Below are positions 55,144-64,000 of a DNA stretch of 64,000 nucleotides, one piece after another (within the stretch, counting starts at the first letter, position 1; every line of letters begins with the position of its first letter). This stretch comes from Pyrrhosoma nymphula. Taxonomy: Eukaryota > Arthropoda > Insecta > Odonata > Coenagrionidae. A model generated the notes under the pieces. That model ran no database searches. It was not told the DNA's origin and was given only the letters and a program-made list of their open reading frames with translations. The stretch spans positions 8,370,001 to 8,434,000 of the forward strand of contig OY754330.1 in the NCBI GenBank assembly GCA_963573305.1. Direction: 5' to 3'. The position numbers and the translations under genes were made by a program.

Positions 55144-56545
55144 TTAACATACTGCTGAGCATTTTAATCCGGCTTTGCGGCAGCTGCATCCCCCCCTGCA
55201 TGTACAAGATATCAAGTTCAACAGATTCTGAGGAGCGGGATCCATGGTAGTAGTGACTGGGATAAGGCCCTGATCGTCGATCTTCCACCCCCATTCTGTA
55301 ACGTTTTTATTAGCCCCAAACCACTTCTGAACTTGGTGGTAAGTTCTATAAGAATGGTGATTCGCAGCATCGGTCGTTGGAGGCAAACGAGCAAGGTTCA
55401 CCTTTCAGTTGGATGCCGACTTTATGAAAAGGTGGTAGCGGAGGGTATTCAAGGTGTCCCTCTTTATATCACCCCACGATTTATATCAAGAACCACGAAG
55501 CATTTCTCCCCAGCCTTGGCTATGGCCTCATGACTGGAATCGGGCTGCAGGTAAACAGTAGCCAGTTCCATAAGGTGGGGATTTTTCTGAAGGACGCAGG
55601 CCAACTTTGTTTTTCCTTGCCTGAAAGGGGCGGATGTGGTTTCACACCCACTGAAAGCATGTAGAAAAAGAATTGTCACTTGCGGGTATTGTGTGCTTCC
55701 GTGATTGTAAGATAAGCTTGAGAAATGGAAACACCCAGATTGCCGTCTATCACTTTTTTGGAGGTAGACGTTCATTGCAGCGGAGCCCAAACCATTTAGG
55801 AAGACCAGAAGGTCCACGTCTTCTCCAATAACAATAAAACGGTCAAATATTTGACTTTTGGATAGTGCTGTGTCAATGATGTCCCAATCAGCGTCTTCTT
55901 CGGATACTTTTACTGCAAAACCCTGCTGCACAAGTGCATTGCGAAGGAGTGCGATGAGGCGCCTCTTGTTGTTAGCATTGGCCAATAGGTTTTCCTGAGG
56001 TAATTGGATGATGGAGGACTCTTCAAAAAGCATATCACTGCAGGAGTGAGCAGCACAACGTCGCATTCTTTCAGCACTTTTGGTATTTTTGTTGGTTGCC
56101 TCTCAGTGTAGCCGTCGAAAACAATCGACACATTGCTTCCTAAGTGGCTTTTCACATAGCTGACATAACCTTACGGAATTTTTGCATTGCCAGACAACTT
56201 TGTGTAAAAGGTATCCACCATCCACTACTAGAAACGTATTGGTGTCCATTGGCCTGCTGATGGAGAGTGGAGTAAAAGCAGAGTAGAAGCTACACTTGGT
56301 TCCCTTTCGCATCCCCTTGTTCATTGAACAATGACATTGGAAATGGCTAATTCATACTTGAAGTGACCTTTTAAATCTTCGTCCGACTGTTTTGTTATGC
56401 ACACCCTCTGGAAAATTGTAAGTGGATCGATGTCTATTCTCTTGTTTGCCACTTTGTCAGAGCTGTTGATGGATGCCAATGTGAGTACTTTTTCCTTACG
56501 TTTGAAGGGTACTTTTCCAAATTCATTCCCAACGATTTTCGTCAC
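55144..56545 (-). pseudogene. FEN1/PIN-like nuclease with CXC-type tail, decayed (U5)
   Basis: Same minus-strand pieces as in U2, in the order 56545-56321, 56324-56103, 56155-55910, 56066-55464 and 55401-55144. They fall in three frames. Acidic motifs DADWDII and GEDVDLLVFL, the AFSGCETTS block and the CTCRGGCSCRKAGLKC tail are all present. Only a few bases differ from U2, and the frame breaks are shared, so decay happened before the unit duplicated. N-terminal sequence beyond 56545 was not identified. Confidence 0.6.
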
Positions 56546-57622
56546 TCTTTCGGTGGAACAGACATTTCGCTACGGTTATTCACCAATACACTCACATTTC
56601 ACATAGGTCCGAACACTTCGGTTTCTATGGTAAAACTGACGAAAGAATGTAGTGTATACCCCTCACGTGCGAGGACGCCAAATCTATCTTGCAACGATGT
56701 GTCAGAATATTACAGGCTTGGGTCTCCTATCAGAGAAGTAACTTCGTTCCAGATGCATCTGACATAGTGAGATGGGCTGGGCTTCTAGGAAGCATTCGTG
56801 AGTTTATCACGCCACAATTTGCTTACCCATTAGGCTTTCCAACTCAGCCATTTCGACTCAATAATCACTCGAGATGGGCGGTTGAGTCTGTGCGAGCTCC
56901 CCCTGACTTCCACTGCCTTGGTGTCATCAAAAGGGCGAAGAAAAAGTTCTCATGTTTAGCCAAGATAATACACTGGAGTAAATTGAAAAGAAGAGAAAAC
57001 ATCGTAACTCTTGCATGCCCTTCTAAACCAGACGTGTTCATTACTCCAATCCTAAATGAAGCTGGTCGCAACCACTGCCTTGAAAAAAATGTAGTCAACG
57101 AGGGGACGTGTTTATGTTGACCGGTGCTGGAAAAAGTGGCATTATCTTCATCCGAGCACCAAATATGTTTACGCTATTCTTCCAAGTCAAAATATAAAAG
57201 CTTTTCATCACAACTTCGAGATAATTAGACGAGAAAAAGTTACTTCTTTCATGTGGAAGGAATAAAAAATGTCCAAAATATCGATATCTTTAGAGAAAAA
57301 TTCTCAATTAATAAAACTCAAAGTATTAAACAGACTATCAAACATATTTTATAAGCAGGTCAGAAGATATTTTGTAAAAATAATATTTATTGCCTCAAAT
57401 AATTCATTAAAACAGCGTGCGAGGTCGTTGCACAGCACTTATGACGGCTCCGTGGGACGTTTAAAAGGTCGCGGCCATTTAAATGACCCTGGACCGCGGT
57501 GCAGAGCACATAGGACGGCGTCGGAGGGTCAAAATAATCATAAAAATAACACAATACATGCAAAATATACCTCTAAAGTATTTTTTACTGCATAATTGAT
57601 TACTGTGGTGCTCAAAACAGTT
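56546..57622. other. Foldback core without a recognisable gene (U5)
   Basis: A plus-strand frame at 56689-57120 (143 codons) is open here but broken in U2. It has no motif I know. The GC-rich double segment lies near 57420-57530. Confidence 0.4.
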
Positions 57623-58166
57623 TACGTTGATTTTTCCCAAAATCCAATTTTCCATAATTTAGTTTTATGCCATATTTGAAGAAACTATTGAGCCTACATG
57701 AGTCATTTTCAGCTCACATTAAAGCTAAATATATTTACTATAGATTTAGTCCTGATAGTTTTTCTTGTAGGAGGATTACTTTTGCCGATATATGGCAAGA
57801 CACATGAATAAAATGAAAACGTTTCATTTTTTGGAAAAAATTGCCTTTTTTTGAAGAGCTGTTTCTCAAAACATTCTGGACATACGTAAATTGTTTTGGA
57901 CGTAAATTGTAGCATAATGCATCTTCTTTAAATAACTATGGAGAATTATTTTCTGTAGGTCAAATATTTTAGGAGATATTGAGTAAAAACAAAAAAAGTG
58001 CAAAATTTGCGTAGTTTTCTGCGAACTGCGCAGATTGCACAGGTCTTTCGAGGCTGCAAATTTGGTTTTTAACTATTGGTATAGGTCCTAACAACATATT
58101 AAAAAATCAGAAATACATGACCTTTTGCAAGGTCGAGCCCCTTTTTGTGCATAAAGTGACTGGACT

Positions 58167-58474
58167 TTAAGTCTCTAACCGAGGAGGATGTCAAGACTAT
58201 GGTAGACCTCCAAAAACTTAGGACCTGTGAACTGTGCCTTGAAAAAGTGAAGAGTGTCACGGGGTGACAACACCCTGACCAGAGGTATGTATGTACCGAC
58301 ACCATCCGGTTTGACTCTTCGGACAACAGAGTACAAATTGACGGGCAGCCTTTTTCGGAGACACCAGAGATTACAGCGATGGAGCTGCGCACCCTATTCA
58401 GTGAAGTCATGAAGAAATTAGACTCATTGAGAGAGGACCAATCGACACTCACGAACAAAATAGTATTTTATTAG
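58167..58474 (+). pseudogene. Truncated PHD-like/coiled-coil frame (U5)
   Basis: Begins at the foldback right end as in U2, keeps SLTEEDVKTMVDL, CELC, the TGA and the coiled-coil segment. Confidence 0.5.
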
Positions 58475-58560
58475 GTTTCCATTAGTATTTCATCTACCAG
58501 TTTCTACCTCTATAGGTTTAGATAAGACATCAGAATGCCCATAATTTACTTTTCTAGCAG

Positions 58561-58959
58561 GTGGCCCCAGTCTCTGTACATTGTTTTATTCTTTCATTCC
58601 CTTCCTCAATTGCCCAACATCGCCCTCCCCCACCCTTTTATCATCCAGCCTTCAGTATCCCTTATTTTCCAATAACCTACTCCAGATCTCACCTTAATGA
58701 CTATCCTCTCCTCACACAGCCCTCCCTCGTCCTTCGCGTCATTTCTCCTCCTCGTCCACATTCCAACTCTCCTATGCAGCCTCCTCTTCTTCGTCAGACT
58801 CCAAGTGTCATCACCAACTATTCTTTTGATAATGCCTCTCCCTTGCATAATTCTTACAGAGGGGCCTCGTTATCTCTTTTATTTCCGAAAGCATCTTTTG
58901 CTCAAGCATTTCTACTAAAGCTCTTCCGCAGCACGCACCACGAAAACCACACGGCATGA
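58561..58959 (+). CDS. Proline-rich open frame, 132 codons (U5)
   Basis: Open, with features of both U1 (N-terminal half) and U4 (C-terminal half), as expected for gene conversion. Doubtful as a protein. Confidence 0.3.
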   Translation: MAPVSVHCFILSFPSSIAQHRPPPPFYHPAFSIPYFPITYSRSHLNDYPLLTQPSLVLRVISPPRPHSNSPMQPPLLRQTPSVITNYSFDNASPLHNSYRGASLSLLFPKASFAQAFLLKLFRSTHHENHTA

Positions 58960-59277
58960 ATCAAACATACCTTCAGAACAGCTGAGAGAACTTATTGACG
59001 ACGATTCCCATATACCGAGAAGACGGTCGAAAAAGAATAAAAAACCGGGCCTTAATCTATTCCTTCTATATTTCGGCAGATATTGTGCTAGCTTGGGTGT
59101 GAAGTATACCTCAGTTCATGATATTTTAATGAGTTTTAGACGGTTGAAACTGTTTTCCTTTCGTTATCTACCATAGATTTCACACTTTTCATTCAACAAA
59201 CATGATTATCGTGGGGAGCAAAGAAAGTTGCAAAGCAATTTGAGAAAATGTATATATGTTCCCAACTTATCGAAATT

Positions 59278-59865
59278 CCCTTCAGTGCTTACAGTAGTTT
59301 ACCGTAGCTAAGTTCACACGTATTACTTTCTCTGTCATTGCTCTCAAGCTGAGTATGGCCTCCCTGGTTCCTCTGTTCTTCCTAAATCTTAATTGGTATA
59401 CCGAGACGTAGTCTTTACTTTTCCTTTCGGTTCTTTGGCATTTTACTCGCATCTTTTCATTGCTATGGTTCGGTGCTCCTCTGATTTCTCTGTCATTGTC
59501 TTCTTCGATATAGCAATAATTACAGTCATCTGATACTCCTCCATACGCTTTCGTAGCTATCTTAGATTTAATCCTTACAGGTTGTTGTCCTAGGCATTAC
59601 TTTCAAACGCTTTGATTTTTTCACCGATGGTGCTCTCTGCACCAGACGCTATTTTTAATCTTAATACCTTTCACTGCTGTGTCGCTGATTCGCTTCTCAG
59701 ACCGTCGGGGCAAACGTCTACCTCACTCTCGGCATCAATTAGACTGCCTACCAGCGGCCGTGTCCCATCGTAGTTATTTGATGTATTCATCCCATCTATA
59801 CCTACACCTTCTGTTTTTATTAGCGTTTTTTTAGACCTTCGAAGCAATATAATTATATATAACAT
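59278..59865 (-). mobile_element. Decayed LINE RT fragment (U5)
   Basis: Homologue of 6289-6850. Confidence 0.6.
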
Positions 59866-60039
59866 TGGTTTTCCTTACAAAAACATTTAGTCCTTTTTGA
59901 GTCCCAAGGGACTAGTCCATTATCAGTCCCATTGCCGAGCTCCTGCTCTGAATGATATACATACGGGGACTACTGCAGGCATAAGTTGCAGACAAAAGAT
60001 GCAGGGCATCCTGAGCCCAGCCGGAGACTTTGCCCTATG

Positions 60040-60705
60040 CCCTAAAAATGCCCCTTTCGCCCTCATCTCTTGCTTGGGTGAATTCGGTCGTTTTCTTATC
60101 CAATGCAGAACTTCAAATACGAGCGCATATTATGCGTTCATCAATGACATCATATCGTATGTGCATGACTAGAGCGGAGTGATATCTTAAATAAATGACT
60201 GTTATCAGGTTCAAGTTTGTCCCCCTCTTCCTTCCCCGCCATTACTTCGTTTCTCATTCGTCTAATGCCAGAACTTTCTCATGAGAGATCTATAGAAGAA
60301 ACATTCTATGGGATATTAAACTGGATCACTATTAAGCTCCGTAGTAACTGATAATGTCAGGCTCGAATTTTAGCGCACAACTGTATTCGCAAAGTATTCC
60401 AGGGAAACATATTCTAGGGGCGATATATATTTATGCGCAAACAAGTTTCATTTTAAAATGATAAACTTTGGATTTCACGATCTTTTGTAAAATATTTTTT
60501 GTGATAATTCGAGGCTCAAGAGAGGGACGTACGGATTGAAAAATACACCTTTCGTACTCATCCCATGCTTTTGGAGAATTCGGTCGTTTAGCTATCAATG
60601 CAGAACTTGATATACTAGTGTATATTATGCGTTCACTAATGACATCATATCGCACCTGCATGACTATGGAGTGGACTGAAATCTTAGATCAATATCAGGT
60701 TCAAT
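60040..60705 (+). repeat. Diverged direct duplication, two ~230-bp copies (U5)
   Basis: The first copy is cut at its left side by the junction near 60045, the second spans about 60478-60705. Confidence 0.65.
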
Positions 60706-60989
60706 TTTGTCCCCCTCTTGCTTCACCGCCACCCGGACGAATAATACATTGAAACAAAAGCGGGGATGAGTGGAGTGACCTTCAAAGTTAATGAACGCAC
60801 CCTCAGGCACGAGAAAACACGAGACCACTCGAAGACCAAGCTTCCCATCTGTCAGTTTCAATGTGAGTGTATCTTAGCTCTTCATCAACCCTAGAATCAT
60901 TCGATTACCTTTGCTAAAATTGGAGAAACGATGCATTTCGCTCTTTGATTAATCTCTATTCTTGAATTTTAAAAAAATGATAGCTGAAA

Positions 60990-62985
60990 TACAAGATGAT
61001 CATCATCGTTGAAGAAAAAATATTGAAATTACACAAAATTTAACTAAATATCTATCGTATGTGATAACGCTGTTGCAGAAAATCAAATACTTTTCCACAG
61101 AGCTTTCATTCATTACGAAAAGGGAAAAATGGTCAAATCTTGAAATACAAAGTTTCTTGAAATAAAGGGGTAAGCTAAGTGTAGGAAAATATTCAATCCT
61201 CTTTTCATGATCAACAAACGCTATATAAGATTATATTTAAATCATCAAGGTAATACCTATTGTAATAATTATTTCCATGATATAATCTTTCCCACAGAAA
61301 TATTTGCGAATAAAATGCAACGAATACGAATTAAAATCGATGCAAATAAATTCACAATTTAAGTAATTTTAGTTGTCTCCATGTATAAGTGTAACTATGA
61401 CGCAGAGAGATTGCGGAACATGTAATCATGTGGAGTTCACGTAAAGAATACGTACTTACTCTCAGAACAAAGGGATTGGTTAAATACAATTCCCCAATGT
61501 ATTCATTATTTTAATTTCAATACCAATATTCATTTTAAATCTATGTCATATTTGACTTAAAGCATTTGCAAACTCAATACATTTGCGCAGATGATACATT
61601 GCAGAGCAAACCTAGCAGAAATACCAAATCCTGATGAAAACCCGTGAAACATTTACGTCCAATTAAAGCAAACCTATTTATAATTATTATCATTCGTTCT
61701 AAACCAATTAAACGAACAATCCTTATACATACATAGTATGTTTTACAATATCTACAATGCCAATGTCTAAAGGTTATTCAAAATTTTTACCAGGTAATGA
61801 TCAAACTTCACATATTCTTTGCACAAAGAAGTTGATTTGCATTCACGAAGATTCCGTCACTTATAGCGATATTTATCAAGGAAGCGTGTTCTGTTGCGAT
61901 TCTTACTGTCTGATTATGTTTTAGTGAAAAGCCAGGTGAGAATGTATTCGCGGAGGGCTATGGACTTGTCAACCGAAATGTGAGATGGTCGCTGCAACGG
62001 AGTTACCTTGTTCACTGGCAACATGAATGTCTCAAAGTACACTCAGTTGAATGTAAAAACGTGTTTACCAATTGCATGTAGCAGATTTGAAGTATTCTTT
62101 ACTGCATGGGATGAAAAAGGGTTGGAGGTATGCTGAGATGGAAAGTGAAATTATGTAGGGCACATGACAAACCAGAGGTATTTGACAACCTACATTAGCC
62201 GAAGAATACCACATTTTCAGAATAAAAAAATAACAGTTAGATGTAAGAGAACACTAATGCATGACACTGGCATGGCCTAGAAGAAGGGATGACGACATGT
62301 TGTCTTCGAGGTATTTTCAACTGCATAAATGACTGAAATTGATGACGATAAAGTTTTGGCTCCGTAGCTTTAGGCAAGCGTGAGGACAAGGTAATTTTCC
62401 ACTCCGTTAAACACTCACTCCTAATAATAATACATATAATACGACCATGATATCCGGACATGAATCTCTTCGGTCAAACAATTTATCAAAAACTCGGCGA
62501 GGAAAGACTCGATAAAACTAGGAATATTAGACATGAGCAACTTGTTTATGTCATTGTTACTAGTGGTGATGGATGGTCTTCGAGATGCATTTCCGTCCCT
62601 TTGGATTCACTATAAACATACCGTATTGCATTGATTTTTTCATTTGCTTTTCGCATTATGCATTTCTATCGATTATTTGAATTATAATGAAGCGTGTGGA
62701 ATGTGTCAGGAATTCGTGGCTATCCCACATATAAATGAAAACGATATATAAACTTACGCTGACTCCACAGAAGTTATGCCTGGGCAGTAGATAATTACCT
62801 CTTTGTTCGCTTAGAGACATGTATCAAGCCAAACTTTAGTGTCTGAAATGTGCTACCAGTTATTTTCTAATGTAAGATTATCATTTGAAAGCACGGCAAC
62901 GAAATTATAAGACCCCGTTTCTATTTTCCTCACCGATCATAATCACGAAGTCCGTGCTCTAGCGACGCAAGGAGAGATGCACAAT
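60990..62985. other. Non-coding region upstream of exon 1 (U5/U6)
   Basis: Homologous to 10830-12750 without the solo LTR before it. It holds an extra ~85 bases near 61422-61505 not present in U1 or U4. No gene recognised. Confidence 0.6.
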
Positions 62986-62995
62986 ATTGTAACAG

Positions 62996-63025
62996 CCAAT
63001 CAAAATGCCGGATGTAACATCCAAT
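62996..63025 (+). promoter_or_regulatory. Two CCAAT boxes upstream of exon 1 (U6)
   Basis: CCAAT at 62996-63000 and 63021-63025, same positions relative to the ATG as in U2 and U5. Confidence 0.35.
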
Positions 63026-63062
63026 CATGTGATCCGAAAAAGGACCCCTGATCACCAAGTTC

Positions 63063-63514
63063 ATGACAACGGATCAATTTGCTAATGCAAAGATGGCGGT
63101 ACGCATGCTGTTGTGGTGCCCGCGCTTTTGCGCTTGCGACGAGGAGGACTACGCGTTCAAAATGGTGGACGACGTTAGTTGCAGTGAGTGTGCATACTTA
63201 TTATTTTTTATGATTTCATTTTTAAAACTTAGCACTAGAAATAGAACAAAATCATGCATCAAGGCTCTTTGTGTTGCCTCTTTGAGTGGAGTCAGAAACT
63301 TTGATTAGGGTCATCATCAGTAATTATATTATTTTATTATGTCCTGCAGGCAAGATAGATCAAGAGGACGTCGTCGTCTATGGAGATGAACATGGAGTTT
63401 GGCGCCCTACGGAGGTCGTCGGGTTCGGCCCCTACACCACGACGAAGGTTCGCCGGATCCAACGATGGAGAAGGGTAGTATCTATTTATAGGAGAGTTGC
63501 GATTCGATTTCTAG
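63063..63514 (+). CDS. Three-exon candidate gene, copy U6 (exons 1-2, cut by window end)
   Basis: Exon 1 is 63063-63183 and exon 2 is 63350-63514, with the same splice sites and phases as U5. Exon 2 has Gly-Arg to Val-Trp and Tyr to Phe replacements. Exon 3 would begin beyond 64000, so the copy cannot be judged whole. Confidence 0.5.
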
Positions 63515-63786
63515 GTAAACATAAAATTCACCCTTTGTAAGAAAATCTTTTGTGAATCCCCGAGATAAAGTGCCCACACAAATTGTGCTCAATGTAGATA
63601 TATACGCGGTCTCTTTAGGTGAAAATTTAGTTCTTGTAAACGACGAGGTAAACTGTGCAGGTGGTTGCATAGGCTGTAACCGTTCGGGACAATTTCGGTG
63701 GACTCTTCCTCTTGGGGGTTTTTCTTTTAAGACAATGTCATGAAAATGTTTAAATTCGAAATTCTATGTATTTTGGATACTGTAAA

Positions 63787-64000
63787 TGTTAAAAATTGTG
63801 ATTCTAAAATGCAAATATTGTTATTCTAAATTGTATTTTTATTCTAAATTGAAAGTGTTGTGATTCTGAAATGTAAATATTGTTTTTCTAAATTGTAAGT
63901 ACTTTTATTCTAAATTGGAAATATTGTGATTCTGATATGTGAGTGTAGTGATTGAATATTGAGAATATTGTGGTTATAAATTTGAAATCTTGTCTTTCTC
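63787..64000 (+). repeat. Degenerate ~20-bp intron 2 repeat (U6, partial)
   Basis: Start of the same array, running off the window. Confidence 0.65.

Larger units (their letters stand above)
54321..58166. mobile_element. Foldback DNA element, full length (U5)
   Basis: 3846 bp. The ends are perfect 16-bp inverses, AGTCCAGTCACTTTAT and ATAAAGTGACTGGACT. Inverted arms run about 540 bp (54321-54857 and 57623-58166), with scattered mismatches and a 10-20 base length difference near the tips. TTAA follows the right end but not the left, so no clean target duplication is seen. Compared with U1, insertion went with loss of about 208 bases of the PHD-like exon. Confidence 0.85.

Noticed and set aside
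54321..58170. Kolobok/piggyBac-like TTAA target duplication for the foldback element
   Set aside because: TTAA follows the right end only. The left flank in U5 is CAGTCAGTC and in U2 is deleted, so the duplication cannot be claimed.

Overview
The window is eukaryotic, AT-rich, repeat-dominated DNA, most likely from an insect or another arthropod. It carries intron-containing reading frames, a Ty1/copia element with an arthropod-type half-tRNA primer site, hAT transposons, RTE-like LINE pieces and a TACATCTACATCTAC-type repeat that I recall from insect genomes. Nothing looks prokaryotic. No species can be named from the sequence alone.

The main structure is a tandem array of one paralogous unit of about 13-14 kb, all in one orientation. 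U1 is 1-12829 (its exon 1 lies outside the window). U2 is 12830-22813. U3 is 26920-30105, a short rearranged unit. U4 is 34212-49159. U5 is 49160-63062. U6 starts at 63063 and is cut by the window edge. An intact unit holds, in order: CCAAT boxes and a three-exon candidate gene of about 163 aa; a degenerate repeat in intron 2; a 5'-truncated LINE; five monomers of about 137 bp rich in AGGTCA half-sites; AT-rich spacer; a PHD-like/coiled-coil reading frame broken by one stop; a proline-rich open frame; a decayed LINE RT fragment; a spacer with a duplicated 230-bp segment; and about 2 kb of non-coding DNA leading to the next copy of exon 1.

Units differ mainly by insertions and deletions. U1 and U4 carry a 1.75-kb hAT derivative and a solo LTR. 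U2, U3 and U5 carry all or part of a 3.8-kb foldback element with arms of about 540 bp, which encloses a decayed gene for a FEN1/PIN-like nuclease with a CXC-type cysteine tail. U4 carries a 2.95-kb hAT element. The U2/U3 and U3/U4 junctions are each filled by a copy of one copia retrotransposon that has replaced the end of one unit and exons 1-2 of the next. Positions 20552-27843 are repeated almost perfectly at 27844-35135 (period 7292 bp), with one breakpoint inside the U4-type hAT element and the other inside a foldback arm.

The only candidate host gene is the three-exon gene. Its splice phases agree and its frame is open in U5 and, as far as visible, in U1 and U6. U2 has a frameshift, and U3 and U4 are exon-3 relics. 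Everything else protein-like is mobile-element coding sequence, mostly broken. The best candidates for something undescribed are the foldback nuclease element and the amplified gene array itself.
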